Positions 26,148 through 36,062 of a DNA stretch of 64,000 bases are shown here, piece after piece; position 1 is the stretch's first letter, and every line of letters starts with the position of its first letter. This stretch comes from an uncultured bacterium. GTDB lineage: Bacteria > Cyanobacteriota > Vampirovibrionia > Gastranaerophilales > Gastranaerophilaceae. The notes below the pieces were generated by a model. The model saw only the letters and a list, made by a program, of their open reading frames with translations, ran no database searches and had not been told where the DNA came from. The DNA lies in assembly GCA_949284985.1 (NCBI GenBank), contig CASDWY010000015.1, forward strand, positions 1-64,000. Reading direction: 5' to 3'. The position numbers were made by a program, and so were the translations under genes.

Positions 26148-28949
26148 ATGTTAGAAGTAGGTCAAACATTAGCTAAATCAACAGTTACAGAGCAAACATT
26201 AAAGTCAGCCAAAACTGATAATGCGAAAATTTTTGCTACAAACAATGTAACAAAACTGTCAAATATGCCGATATCAAACATTGGAATTAATATACCCATT
26301 CCATTTACTGAAACTCCAGAAATAAATATCTTAAACGAAATTAAAGCCAAAACATACAAATTAGCTAATGGACAAAAAATTATTATCATCCCTAAAAAAG
26401 GACCAACAATAGTAAAAACATATGTAAATGTAGGCTCTATGAATGAACCTGATGATTTACGAGGTATCAGTCATTATATTGAACATAACCTGTTTAATGG
26501 TACTCAAACATTAAAAGCCGGTGAGTTTTTTAACAAAGTAAATAAACTAGGTGCATCAACCAACGCGGCAACAGGGTTTTCTATGACTAATTATTTCATA
26601 CTCTCCCAACTATTAAAGCAAGGAGACTTAGAAGAAAAAATTAAAATTCATGCAGATATGCTCCAAAACCCCATATTCGCCCCAGACATGTTGGAAAAAG
26701 AAAGAGGACCGGTTATTTCAGAAATTAGTATGGTCATGGATGAACCAACTAATATTGCTACAAATCTTGCTATCAAAAATTTATACCAAATTAAATCAAA
26801 ATCTCCAGATCTTATTGCCGGAACAATAGAAAACATAAAAAATGTGACAAGAAATGATGTTTTAAAATATTACAACACGCACTACACTCCGGATAACTTT
26901 ATTACAGTAATTTCCGGAGATGTTAACCCGGATGAAACTATCCAACTAATTGCCAAATATTTTACAAAAAAAAATAACACTAAACCAACACAAAAAAAAT
27001 TTGAACCCCTTTTTGCTCTGGAAAAACCAATCAGAATGGACTTGACCTCTGATAAAGCACAAGTTAGCTCGGTTATAACCGCTTTTGCAGGTCCGCAAAA
27101 TAACAATACTAAAGATAAAATTGCAACAGAAGTATTACTAACACTATTAAGCAGTACTCAAAATTCAAAACTGCAAAAAGCTCTTGATACACTTCATCTT
27201 AATATAGAAGCCGGAATAGAAACAATAGGGAATAAACCTGCTGATCAAAAAGCAATTATTTTTATGTTAAATTGCACTCCTGAAAAAACAAATGATGCAA
27301 TAGAAAAAATATACAAAGAAATTTTTAACCTGCAAAATGGTAAAATATCCAAAGAAGAACTTAATATAGCAAAAAAACACCTTAAAAACGGACTAAATGA
27401 TATTATAGAAAGCTCCTCAATGCTAAATAACTTAATAGGGAATTCTTTACTGGACAACGATTTAAACTATATTACTAATTATGAAAAAATCCTTGATTCT
27501 TTAACAATAGAAGATATTCAAGAAGCAGCCAAAAAATATCTTAATTTAAATAAAGTCTCAATAGCTGTTGTAAATCCAAACAAAAACATTGAACATAAGA
27601 AAAATGCAATGGTTACATTTGGAAATAAAAATAGTCACTACTTAAAAAAAGAAGTTTTTGATACTTCTAAAATAAAAACTTATAGGCTTAATAATAATAT
27701 AGAAATAATAGCTAATCCTGGAAAATCAAATTCATCTTCATTTACACTTACACTAACAACGCCAAATCCAGCAGCAATAAAGCCTGGCGTCGCAGAAATA
27801 CTATCCGGAATGCTCAACCGAGGCACAAATCTAAAATCAAAAGAAGAATTTTTTAACGAAGCAGAAAATAACGGAATAAATTTTTCCTTTTCCGCAACAC
27901 CAAATGAAATAACTGTTACAACCAAATCAAATTATGATGCAGCATTAAAACAGTTACAACTTACTAAAGAAGTACTTTTTAACCCCAATTTAACTCAAGA
28001 AAACTTTGAGTTTGTCAAAGAACAATTAAAAGAAATTATAACAGCACAACCCAAAACTGCTACCTTAAATGCATATTCAAAAATGTTCAAACATTTACCA
28101 TATACTGCATCAAAAGAAGATTTTTTAGAATCTCTTAAAACGCTCACACTTGACGATGTAAAAGGGCTATATGTTTATATCTTGCAAAACGCATCAGGAG
28201 TCTGCACTGTAAATGCACCTTTCCAAAAGTACGAAAATCTTATTAACATTTTCTTTTCTGAATTAAGTTCAAACATACCAAAAATGAGACTTTTTGAACC
28301 TCAAATTTTTAATACTTATATACCAATTAAAAAAAATACAATAATTGCTCAAGCAGACCAACGCAATCAAGCTGATATTTCAAAATGTTTTAAGTTTAAA
28401 ACTAATGGAAATATTGCTGATTTGGCAAAATTCTCTTTGCTTGATATAATCCTTGGCGGAACTGCAAATTCACGCTTATTCAACGACCTTAGAGAAAAAC
28501 AAAAACTAGCTTACAGAGTTAGATCAAATATAGATTACATAGGCAACACAGGCGTTATGTCCCTTAATATAAAAACAACAACAGATGATCCTAACGAAGC
28601 TGAAAACAAATTAAATAATCTCTCAAAAGCACTTAAAGGTTTCGATAAAAATATTAATTTGCTTACTACTACACTTGTTACGGATGAAGAATTAGATAGC
28701 GCAAAGCTTTATCTAAAAACTAAAATACTAAATGAGGCTGAAACCTCCTCAGGACAATCTGATCTTTTAAGTAAATGTAAAAGTACCGCATATAATATAA
28801 ATTTTGCTAACATGCTTTTAGATGAAATAGACAAAATTACAAAAGAAGATATAAAATCAGCCGCACAATATATCTTCCTAACTCCATCTTTAACCTCTAT
28901 TGTTGCAAGTCAAAAAACTCTTGATTATTTTAAATCAACCTTAAAATAA
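26148..28949 (+). CDS. M16-family zinc metallopeptidase (double domain)
   Basis: 933 residues with two M16 halves, as in pitrilysin/PreP-like enzymes. The inverted zinc motif HYIEH lies at about 109-113, with the distal Glu in the ERGPVISEISM segment about 75 residues later. The second half (from about 500) lacks the zinc motif and carries LGGTANSRLFNDLREKQKLA with YRVRS, the substrate-binding Arg/Tyr. No signal peptide is seen; the first 60 residues are low-complexity. It probably degrades small peptides in the cytoplasm. TATAAT at 26112-26117 is a likely -10. The SD is weak. Confidence 0.9.
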   Translation: MLEVGQTLAKSTVTEQTLKSAKTDNAKIFATNNVTKLSNMPISNIGINIPIPFTETPEINILNEIKAKTYKLANGQKIIIIPKKGPTIVKTYVNVGSMNEPDDLRGISHYIEHNLFNGTQTLKAGEFFNKVNKLGASTNAATGFSMTNYFILSQLLKQGDLEEKIKIHADMLQNPIFAPDMLEKERGPVISEISMVMDEPTNIATNLAIKNLYQIKSKSPDLIAGTIENIKNVTRNDVLKYYNTHYTPDNFITVISGDVNPDETIQLIAKYFTKKNNTKPTQKKFEPLFALEKPIRMDLTSDKAQVSSVITAFAGPQNNNTKDKIATEVLLTLLSSTQNSKLQKALDTLHLNIEAGIETIGNKPADQKAIIFMLNCTPEKTNDAIEKIYKEIFNLQNGKISKEELNIAKKHLKNGLNDIIESSSMLNNLIGNSLLDNDLNYITNYEKILDSLTIEDIQEAAKKYLNLNKVSIAVVNPNKNIEHKKNAMVTFGNKNSHYLKKEVFDTSKIKTYRLNNNIEIIANPGKSNSSSFTLTLTTPNPAAIKPGVAEILSGMLNRGTNLKSKEEFFNEAENNGINFSFSATPNEITVTTKSNYDAALKQLQLTKEVLFNPNLTQENFEFVKEQLKEIITAQPKTATLNAYSKMFKHLPYTASKEDFLESLKTLTLDDVKGLYVYILQNASGVCTVNAPFQKYENLINIFFSELSSNIPKMRLFEPQIFNTYIPIKKNTIIAQADQRNQADISKCFKFKTNGNIADLAKFSLLDIILGGTANSRLFNDLREKQKLAYRVRSNIDYIGNTGVMSLNIKTTTDDPNEAENKLNNLSKALKGFDKNINLLTTTLVTDEELDSAKLYLKTKILNEAETSSGQSDLLSKCKSTAYNINFANMLLDEIDKITKEDIKSAAQYIFLTPSLTSIVASQKTLDYFKSTLK

Positions 28950-29009
28950 CTTGAACATAATTTAAACGTATATGATAAAATTATTTTATATTAAAAGGGA
29001 GAATAAATT

Positions 29010-29246
29010 ATGTCAGATGACAAACAAATAATTGAATCTATACCAAGAAGTACAACAGAACAACTACAAATTGCAATAAATGAATTTAAAGGCAAAAAAT
29101 ATTTAGACCTTAGAATTTTTTATACAACAGATTCCGGCGAAACTTGGCTGCCTACAAAAAAAGGGGTAACTGTTCAACCCGAACATCTTCAACTTCTAAA
29201 AGATGCCATAGAAAAATCAATAAAAGCTCTTTCTGGCAAGGAATAA
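29010..29246 (+). CDS. PC4/p15-like ssDNA-binding protein
   Basis: A 78-residue protein. IAINEFKGKKYLDLRIFYTT and WLPTKKGVTVQPEHLQLLKD follow the PC4 fold (four-strand sheet plus helix), known to bind single-stranded DNA as a dimer. A GGGAG ribosome binding site is present. Only 3 nt separate its stop from the priA ATG, and the priA ribosome binding site overlaps its 3' end, so the two are co-translated. A role with PriA at forks or recombination intermediates is inference. Confidence 0.88.
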   Translation: MSDDKQIIESIPRSTTEQLQIAINEFKGKKYLDLRIFYTTDSGETWLPTKKGVTVQPEHLQLLKDAIEKSIKALSGKE

Positions 29247-29249
29247 ATT

Positions 29250-31670
29250 ATGCCAAATTATAAATATGCCCTTGTATTAGTAAATGTTGCCAATTTGGGA
29301 ACAAGAACGTTCAGCTACTTAATTCCTGATGAATTTAAAAGTACAATTAAAATCGGACAGCCTGTTTTGGTTTCTTTTGGCAATCAAGGAGTAATTAACG
29401 CTTTTGTCGTCGGTTTCTCGGATTATTTGCCTGAAAATATAAAAGCAAAAAGCATACTCGAAATCATTGATACAACCCCATTATTTGATCTCGACTACCT
29501 CAAACTTTTAGAATGGGTATCAAATTATTATTGCTGTGATCTACAAACTGTACTTAGCTGTGCTATACCTATGAAGTTCCTTACTAAAACAAAACGTATA
29601 GTAAAACTTTTAAATCCCAATTTTTGTGTAAAGTCTTCAAACGAAAAAGCTCTTCTTCAAAAAATTTCTCAAAAACCAATTAATGCAAGCTCATTACAAA
29701 AATTTTTAAAACTCACACCTTCTAAATTTTATGCGCTTATTAGAAAGCTTAAATCTCAAAATTATATAAGTATAGAAAATGTTCTTGATGAAAAAACACA
29801 AAAAACAATAAAAGAAAAATATCTAATTTTCAAACATAAAAACAATGCACAAAAACGGCAGCTTGAAGTTTTGGATAAATTGGAACAATTAAAAGAAGTA
29901 AAATTAATTAGCTTTGAAAAAGAATTTAAATTTTCAAGACAACGAATTAAAAAACTTGAATCCGAAGGTTTTTTAGAAATACAAGAAAGACCAATTTACA
30001 GAAACCCATTAAATATATTTGCGCCAAAAGAAATTGAAAAATTTCCAAAACTATCACAAGAGCAACAAAATGCTCTAAACGAAATTTTAAAACGTCAAAA
30101 AAGTAATCAACCAATATATCTTTATGGAGTAACGGGATCCGGAAAAACAGAAATTTATTTTAACCTCATTAAAAAAGTTTTAAACGAAGGCAAAAATATC
30201 ATGTTTCTAGCACCGGAAATAGCTCTTGCTTCACAACTTACCCAAAGACTCGCAAAACGTTTTGGAATAGATACCACTGCGATTTGGCACAGTTCTATTT
30301 CTGATGGAGAACGATATGATGTTTGGCAAAAACTCAAGCAAAATAAAATAAGAATTTTAGCAGGCGCTCGCTCTGCGGTATTTGCTCCACTAAAAAATAT
30401 TGGATTAATAATAATAGACGAAGAACACGAAAATAGCTACAAACAAACTACCCCATCACCCAGATACGATGCAAGAAAAGTTGCTGAAAAGTTAGCAACA
30501 CTAAATAACTCAATGCTAATTTTAGGCTCTGCTACACCTGATGTAAATAATTATTATTACGCAAAAATTTCTAATAATCTTATCCAACTTAAAAATAGGT
30601 TTAATAATGCCTCAATGGCTCATGTTATTATACTTGACCTTAAAGAAGAAAAAACTGATGGCAATAACGGAATTTTTTCAAGAACCCTTATTGGTGCCAT
30701 TCAAAAAAATTTAGAAGATAAAAAACAAACAATCCTTTTGATAAATAGACGCGGATTTTCAACTTTTACAATCTGTCAAGCTTGTCAAACAATTGTAAAA
30801 TGCCCTAAATGCGCAATTCCATTAATTTGGCATGCCGATGAACAAAAGCTAAAATGCCATTATTGTGCATATGAACAACCCTTTTTGGAATTTTGTCCAA
30901 AATGCGGTTCTAGTGCTCTTAAACGCTCAGGAACTGGTATTCAACGTGTTGAAGAAATTGCTGCCAAATTATTCCCTAATGCCAAAATTGCAAGAATTGA
31001 CAGTGATATTCTTGCTAAAAAATATGACCACATAGATATTCTCAAACAATTTCAAAATGGTGAAATTGATATTCTAATCGGTACACAAATGATAGCTAAA
31101 GGACTAGACAACCCAAACGTAACTATAGTAGGCGTTATTAGTGCAGATTCGAGTTTTAACCTGCCTGATTATAGATCTTGCGAAAGAGGGTTTCAACTCT
31201 TAACACAAGTCGCAGGACGTGCTGGGAGAGGAGATTTCGAAGGGAAAGTATATTTTCAAACAAATAATCCCGAATTCTATGCCATTAAAACAGCACAAGA
31301 ACAAAATTATGAAAATTTTTACGAAGAAGAAATTCAATCCAGACTGGAATTTGATTACCCACCATACTCTCAAATTATACGAATTGTTGTCTCATGTGAA
31401 AATAACTACAGAGCTGAAAAATCTGCTCTTGAAATAGCAATGCGCCTAACTGAAATTATAGACAAAAGAAATATTAGCGAACATATTATCATACTTGGTC
31501 CATCTGCCTGCATTTTTGAGCGCATCCGAGGTGAATACCGATTCCAAATTTTAATTAAAAATAAACTTTATGAAAAAGGACATTTCCTTATTTCATCTTT
31601 TATTTCAAAAATCAAAATGCCGGAAGACATCAAAATGGTCGTAGATGTTGACCCATCAGATATTTTATAG
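29250..31670 (+). CDS. priA: Primosomal replication-restart helicase PriA
   Basis: 806 residues. N-terminal 3'-DNA-binding domain (about 1-105), winged helix, superfamily 2 helicase with GVTGSGKTE (Walker A), IIDEEHENSYKQ (DEEH) and the QVAGRAGRG motif VI. Between the helicase halves the zinc-binding module shows CQAC, CPKC, CHYC and CPKC. It restarts stalled forks by loading DnaB, which is also encoded in this window. Confidence 0.97.
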   Translation: MPNYKYALVLVNVANLGTRTFSYLIPDEFKSTIKIGQPVLVSFGNQGVINAFVVGFSDYLPENIKAKSILEIIDTTPLFDLDYLKLLEWVSNYYCCDLQTVLSCAIPMKFLTKTKRIVKLLNPNFCVKSSNEKALLQKISQKPINASSLQKFLKLTPSKFYALIRKLKSQNYISIENVLDEKTQKTIKEKYLIFKHKNNAQKRQLEVLDKLEQLKEVKLISFEKEFKFSRQRIKKLESEGFLEIQERPIYRNPLNIFAPKEIEKFPKLSQEQQNALNEILKRQKSNQPIYLYGVTGSGKTEIYFNLIKKVLNEGKNIMFLAPEIALASQLTQRLAKRFGIDTTAIWHSSISDGERYDVWQKLKQNKIRILAGARSAVFAPLKNIGLIIIDEEHENSYKQTTPSPRYDARKVAEKLATLNNSMLILGSATPDVNNYYYAKISNNLIQLKNRFNNASMAHVIILDLKEEKTDGNNGIFSRTLIGAIQKNLEDKKQTILLINRRGFSTFTICQACQTIVKCPKCAIPLIWHADEQKLKCHYCAYEQPFLEFCPKCGSSALKRSGTGIQRVEEIAAKLFPNAKIARIDSDILAKKYDHIDILKQFQNGEIDILIGTQMIAKGLDNPNVTIVGVISADSSFNLPDYRSCERGFQLLTQVAGRAGRGDFEGKVYFQTNNPEFYAIKTAQEQNYENFYEEEIQSRLEFDYPPYSQIIRIVVSCENNYRAEKSALEIAMRLTEIIDKRNISEHIIILGPSACIFERIRGEYRFQILIKNKLYEKGHFLISSFISKIKMPEDIKMVVDVDPSDIL

Positions 31671-31672
31671 AA

Positions 31673-32683
31673 CTAATTATCTACAAACTCAGGTGTTGTG
31701 CATGTTCCAAGCTCTTGAATTATCGCTTCTGGACAATCAGATGTTGCAGTAGTAACCCCTGAACAAAATTTTGCCTTATATGCAGCTTTATAACATTTCT
31801 TACAATAACTTATTACAGTACTGTTAGCCTTTGTAAGCCCATATGCTACAGAATCTTTATCCTCATACAATTCATCACAAATGCTACCATCTTTAATTTT
31901 ATCCCAATATTTTTTAATATCTGCAGCAGAAACAATTTGTCCATTACTATATGCCGTTTCTATTGCCTCCCTCATTTCACTATCTTCTACACACATTTGA
32001 ATTTTTCCAGAACCTTTTTCTCTATATGGGAAAGGATTCCCAGTAAGACATTGCGCCTCCGAATAACTCAAGCGATTTCCCATACCGGTTCGTTTGTCCG
32101 TACCGGCTTCAACGTACATTGCAGTAACAGAATATAATTCAGGATCTCTCGCTGCATTACCTTTTATTTTTGTATAATTTTCATTTACTTTTATTGGTGA
32201 ACCCGAAGGTCTAATTCGCCCATTATATAACAATTCAAATGTTAAAATATCCTTATCAGAACGATTATCTCCACTTACGCCATCCAAATCAACACTTATC
32301 ATAACATATCTTTCACCACCATCTGCTGGAGAATTAGAAAAAGAATTTGTTAAACCAAAAAACCTCATCCCATTAATAGTAGTCATATTGGGTAAATTAG
32401 GTATTATGCTTCCAACGTTTATATCACAATTTTTTTCCCCAACCGTATTAACAGTCTCAAAAAAATCATTACAAATATCCAATGGCATATTGATAACATA
32501 CCCTCTAGTTACAGTAGATGCATAACTAGCCATATTAGCCATAACATTTTTATAAGCGTACTTTATAGGCAAAGAATCCCTCTTTATAGTTTTTTGATAA
32601 ATCACAGACAAAAGCCCAACTATCGCAAGTAATATTAATAATTCTAATAATGAGGTAGCAACTTTTTTATTGTTTCCAAACAT
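31673..32683 (-). CDS. Type IV pilin-like (pseudopilin) protein
   Basis: 336 residues. The N-terminus MFGNNKKVATSLLELLILLA then IVGLL is a class III prepilin signal: a short basic leader, then a hydrophobic helix with Glu at +5. The residue before the cleavage point is Ala rather than the usual Gly. The C-terminal globular part is Cys-rich (about 12 Cys), suggesting disulfides or bound metal. The start lies 40 nt inside the preceding gene. No pilus assembly genes are nearby, so the machinery must be elsewhere. Confidence 0.8.
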   Translation of the reverse strand: MFGNNKKVATSLLELLILLAIVGLLSVIYQKTIKRDSLPIKYAYKNVMANMASYASTVTRGYVINMPLDICNDFFETVNTVGEKNCDINVGSIIPNLPNMTTINGMRFFGLTNSFSNSPADGGERYVMISVDLDGVSGDNRSDKDILTFELLYNGRIRPSGSPIKVNENYTKIKGNAARDPELYSVTAMYVEAGTDKRTGMGNRLSYSEAQCLTGNPFPYREKGSGKIQMCVEDSEMREAIETAYSNGQIVSAADIKKYWDKIKDGSICDELYEDKDSVAYGLTKANSTVISYCKKCYKAAYKAKFCSGVTTATSDCPEAIIQELGTCTTPEFVDN

Positions 32684-33642
32684 TCATAATAATCCTTAAA
32701 CTCTATAACTCCATTTTGAAGACTCAAATCATTTTTGTCAACATTTAAAACTGTTGAATTTTCTTTTACGGCACAAACCCTAACTCCTCTATCAATTGCA
32801 TCAAAAACAATAGAACTCCCCAAACAATTATAAGGAACAACAAGCGCACTAACTTCATCAACTCGCAGACTGTTATCCGGAATTTTTTTTGATATATGCG
32901 GCGCATTTTGCAATCCAAGCAAAATACAAGGTAAAAATGTCGGAGTTATATACTCTGCACTGGCACGAGCATCCACAATCTCAGAGGAAATTTCACTATC
33001 ACAAAACGCAGGAGCATGTGCTATGGGAATAAACAACCTACTTGAAAGATAATGCGATATAACCGCTTCAATTCCACCAACTACATCAACAGCTTCACCT
33101 TGAGCATATCCATCATTTTCATTTGGACTATCAAAAAGCGTTACAACTGCAATTGCATTAGCACCTTGTTCTATAAGTTTTTTAGCGGAATTTAAAAGTG
33201 TTAAAGGATTATTTAAACACCCAGAAGAAATACCCGTCTGCGTTATAAAAAACTCGACGCCGCAGGGTTCCTCTGTACATTCAATTGCAACTATATCAAC
33301 TCCATAAACCGTTTTTACCGCATTTATAGTATTAATATGAATATTTTTAATATCTTGAGGAATCGCTTTATCAAAAATAACACCTATTTTGTTATCAATA
33401 GACGGAATAAGACTAATTTTTCCTTTAAAAAATTCACTTAACGCCCACCCCTCAACATACAACATATTTTCCGTAATACCAGAAAAACACGCAGCATTCA
33501 CAACATTAGGATTAACTATCAAATTAAATTCTTTAGCAAATTTTCTTGCCCAACAACTTGCATCACCTGCAAATCCCCCAATAGATGCACCAACTCCGGT
33601 TGGAACAACAAATGCTACAGTAGGTCTGTTCTTACTTATCAT
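32644..33642 (-). CDS. DUF3326-family protein
   Basis: 332 residues. PTGVGASIGGFAGDA near the N-terminus and the PCGVEFFITQTGISSGC segment are characteristic of a family known to me from cyanobacteria and plastid-bearing plants (DUF3326); its biochemical function is not known. Its ATG overlaps the stop of the upstream hydrolase gene (ATGA). Presence of this family supports a cyanobacterial-relative origin. Confidence 0.82.
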   Translation of the reverse strand: MISKNRPTVAFVVPTGVGASIGGFAGDASCWARKFAKEFNLIVNPNVVNAACFSGITENMLYVEGWALSEFFKGKISLIPSIDNKIGVIFDKAIPQDIKNIHINTINAVKTVYGVDIVAIECTEEPCGVEFFITQTGISSGCLNNPLTLLNSAKKLIEQGANAIAVVTLFDSPNENDGYAQGEAVDVVGGIEAVISHYLSSRLFIPIAHAPAFCDSEISSEIVDARASAEYITPTFLPCILLGLQNAPHISKKIPDNSLRVDEVSALVVPYNCLGSSIVFDAIDRGVRVCAVKENSTVLNVDKNDLSLQNGVIEFKDYYECLETIKKLLPHY

Positions 33643-34313
33643 ATTTCGAGTTTTTCACCTGGTTTAAGAATAACAGCCTCTATTCCTAAAGTCTCAAGCT
33701 TATATTTAAACAAATTAACATCCGCATTAATTGCCGGAAACGTATTATAATGCATAGGAATAACCTGTTTAACTCCAAGCATTTGACTGGCAATTACTGC
33801 TTCTTCAATTCCCATTGTAAAACATCCGCCTATAGGTAAAAGTGCTATATCCGGTTTGTAAATTTCTTTTATAAGCTTCATTTCATTGCTTAAAGATGTA
33901 TCTCCGGCATGATAAATTTTAACGTCTCCCACACGAATTACTAACCCCGCAGCTACACCACCATATTTACCATCCGGGGTAGAAGAACTGTGAAATGCAG
34001 GCACATACCATACATCACCCCAATCAAATTGAATTCTTCCTCCCAGATTAACTCCTTTACTTTTTGCACCTTTTTCCGAACAATAATTTGCAAGCTCAAA
34101 TACTGCTGTAATTAATGCATGCTTCGTAATAGAAATCTCTATAGCATCTCCTAAATGATCTCCATGGGCATGCGTAAGCAAAATATCCCTTATATTATGG
34201 TTATGCCAATCATAATCAGCAAGCGGATTTGAACTAATAAAAGGATCAATCAAAATTGAACGACCATCTACATTTAATGCAAAAGCACTGTGCGCAATAT
34301 ATTCAATGTTCAT
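33639..34313 (-). CDS. UPF0173 metal-dependent hydrolase
   Basis: Metallo-beta-lactamase fold, 224 residues. IEYIAHSAFAL at the start, the HAHGDHLGD metal motif, and a further His/Asp in IYHAGDTSLS and MHYNTFP. ATG 34313 is chosen because AGGGG sits 7 nt upstream and it matches the family N-terminus; a GTG six bases earlier lies in that site. The substrate of this family is unknown. Confidence 0.92.
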   Translation of the reverse strand: MNIEYIAHSAFALNVDGRSILIDPFISSNPLADYDWHNHNIRDILLTHAHGDHLGDAIEISITKHALITAVFELANYCSEKGAKSKGVNLGGRIQFDWGDVWYVPAFHSSSTPDGKYGGVAAGLVIRVGDVKIYHAGDTSLSNEMKLIKEIYKPDIALLPIGGCFTMGIEEAVIASQMLGVKQVIPMHYNTFPAINADVNLFKYKLETLGIEAVILKPGEKLEI

Positions 34314-34321
34314 AAACACCC

Positions 34322-34669
34322 CTATTTATTCTCCAAAGATTGTTTCAAAGCAACTTCAAGTGTTTTAATCTTTGCTTCTAAAACTTCAACTTTAGACTGG
34401 TTTGATTCTTTTATCACAGTCATTTTTTCAAGCTGCCTTTTATATGGTTCCATCTTGTCTTTTTGATAAACTACAAAAGCACACCCACAAAAAATACCTG
34501 CAATAAAACCAACTACAAAAACTCCCAACACATATATAAATGAGTTAGTAAAAATCGTAAGTTTTAAAAACGGAACTGACAAAGCAATATTAGCCGACGG
34601 ATTTTCCCAAGCTATAATAGCAACAAATGCAACTATAATTAAAGATAAAATACCAAAAACATATTTCAT
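34322..34669 (-). CDS. LapA-domain (DUF1049-like) membrane protein
   Basis: A 115-residue protein with two membrane helices (about 3-22 and 42-66) and a C-terminal coiled coil (about 72-113). The first loop sequence WENPSANIALSVPFLKL resembles the lipopolysaccharide assembly protein A domain. It lies 3 nt after the pseudouridine synthase gene in the same operon. Confidence 0.65.
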   Translation of the reverse strand: MKYVFGILSLIIVAFVAIIAWENPSANIALSVPFLKLTIFTNSFIYVLGVFVVGFIAGIFCGCAFVVYQKDKMEPYKRQLEKMTVIKESNQSKVEVLEAKIKTLEVALKQSLENK

Positions 34670-34672
34670 TAT

Positions 34673-35593
34673 TTATAACCTCTTACTTCGCAAATAATTT
34701 AAAACCCTTTTTATATCATCATCAGGTTCTAGTGTTATTGTTGTAATAATGTTATCGCTCAATCGATTGAATGTCAACCTATAAGCTTGCAAAACCTGCT
34801 CGGTAGTTTTTACATTTATTCGTCCGCCACCATAAAGACTATCACCAACAATAGGATGCCCAATATGCTTTAAATGCACTCTAATCTGATGAGTTCTACC
34901 TGTTTCCAACTCTAACTCAATGTAAGTATAACCTTTAAACCTTTCAAGCACCTTTACATGCGTAACAGATGGCTTACCTCCTTCTATCACTGTCATTTGG
35001 GCAGGATTTGAAAAATTGCGCCAAATTGGAGCATTTATAGTTTTTTCATCAAATTCAAGATTTCCAGTAACAACCGCAAGATAATTCCTTTTGGCAGTTT
35101 TCTGTTTTATTTTTTCAGCTAAAAGAATATGGGCTTCATCATTTTTAGCTATCATAAGTAAACCTGAAGTATTGCGGTCTAAACGATGAACTATTCCAGG
35201 GCGCATATCACCATTTATATGAGACAAATTATCTCCAAACTTGTACAACAACGCATTTACAAGAGTATCCTTCTTTTCCGATGAAGTCGGGTGTGTAAGC
35301 ATATTCTTAGGTTTATTCACAACAAGCATATCTTCATCTTCATATCTTATATCAAGCTCTATATTTTGCGGCTCTATAATTATTTTTTCTGGTGGTTTAT
35401 AAAATAAAACTTCATCTCCTTCTTTAAGCACAGTTGCAACCTTAGCTTTTTTTCCATTAAGTCTGATTAATTCTTCCTTAATAAATTTTTGAATTTTGCT
35501 GCGTGAATATTCCGGAAACTCCGCACAAACAAAATTATCCAATCGCTCAAAAGCAGACTGCTCATCTACTAAAACCTTAATCGGACTTTCCAT
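34673..35593 (-). CDS. RluA/RluD-family 23S rRNA pseudouridine synthase
   Basis: 306 residues. N-terminal S4 RNA-binding domain (RLDNFVCAEFPEYSRSKIQK), catalytic GIVHRLDRNTSGLLMIAK with the active-site Asp, and THQIRVHLKHIGHPIVGDSL. The S4-plus-catalytic layout suggests the RluD-type enzyme acting on helix 69, but RluC-type specificity cannot be excluded. It overlaps lspA by 17 nt, an arrangement of lspA-rluD seen widely in bacteria. Confidence 0.92.
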   Translation of the reverse strand: MESPIKVLVDEQSAFERLDNFVCAEFPEYSRSKIQKFIKEELIRLNGKKAKVATVLKEGDEVLFYKPPEKIIIEPQNIELDIRYEDEDMLVVNKPKNMLTHPTSSEKKDTLVNALLYKFGDNLSHINGDMRPGIVHRLDRNTSGLLMIAKNDEAHILLAEKIKQKTAKRNYLAVVTGNLEFDEKTINAPIWRNFSNPAQMTVIEGGKPSVTHVKVLERFKGYTYIELELETGRTHQIRVHLKHIGHPIVGDSLYGGGRINVKTTEQVLQAYRLTFNRLSDNIITTITLEPDDDIKRVLNYLRSKRL

Positions 35594-36062
35594 TCAACCC
35601 TCTCTTTTCAAATAATATTGAAACTATTAAAATAACTGCACCTACATTTATAAAAACATCTGCAAGATTAAAAACAGGAAATTCAATAAAACTCAATTTT
35701 ATATAATCGGTAACAAACCCATCAAAAAACCTCTCACACATATTTGATAAAATACCTGCCAACAAAACGGCATAAGCATAAATATCTAAATTTTTTAACT
35801 TTGTATAATTTTTATGCACATAAAAAATTATACTTGCAGATACTATTAACGCAAAAATACCCAAAAAATAATTTGACTCTTTTAAAACAGAAAAGGCAGC
35901 TCCTGTATTTTTCAAATAAGAAAAATCAAAAAATTTATTATAAAAAATTGTATGCGAATTTGATATAACCCACACAAGTTTTTTAAAGCAAAAACACACC
36001 AAAAAACTAACACTCAAAAAACTATAAAATCTACAAAGCCTAAAGTTCAGAAGCTTTTTCAT
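35577..36062 (-). CDS. lspA: Lipoprotein signal peptidase II
   Basis: Aspartic protease that removes signal peptides from diacylglyceryl-modified prolipoproteins. It has four membrane helices. Catalytic Asp residues lie in FVTDYIKL and FNLADVFIN; NTGAAFS is conserved. The usual GN-x(2)-DR is changed to SNMCERF. ATG 36062 gives the family-like start; a reading from 36104 would overlap the upstream gene much more. Lgt, the partner enzyme, is at 56532. Confidence 0.93.
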   Translation of the reverse strand: MKKLLNFRLCRFYSFLSVSFLVCFCFKKLVWVISNSHTIFYNKFFDFSYLKNTGAAFSVLKESNYFLGIFALIVSASIIFYVHKNYTKLKNLDIYAYAVLLAGILSNMCERFFDGFVTDYIKLSFIEFPVFNLADVFINVGAVILIVSILFEKRGLNGKSD

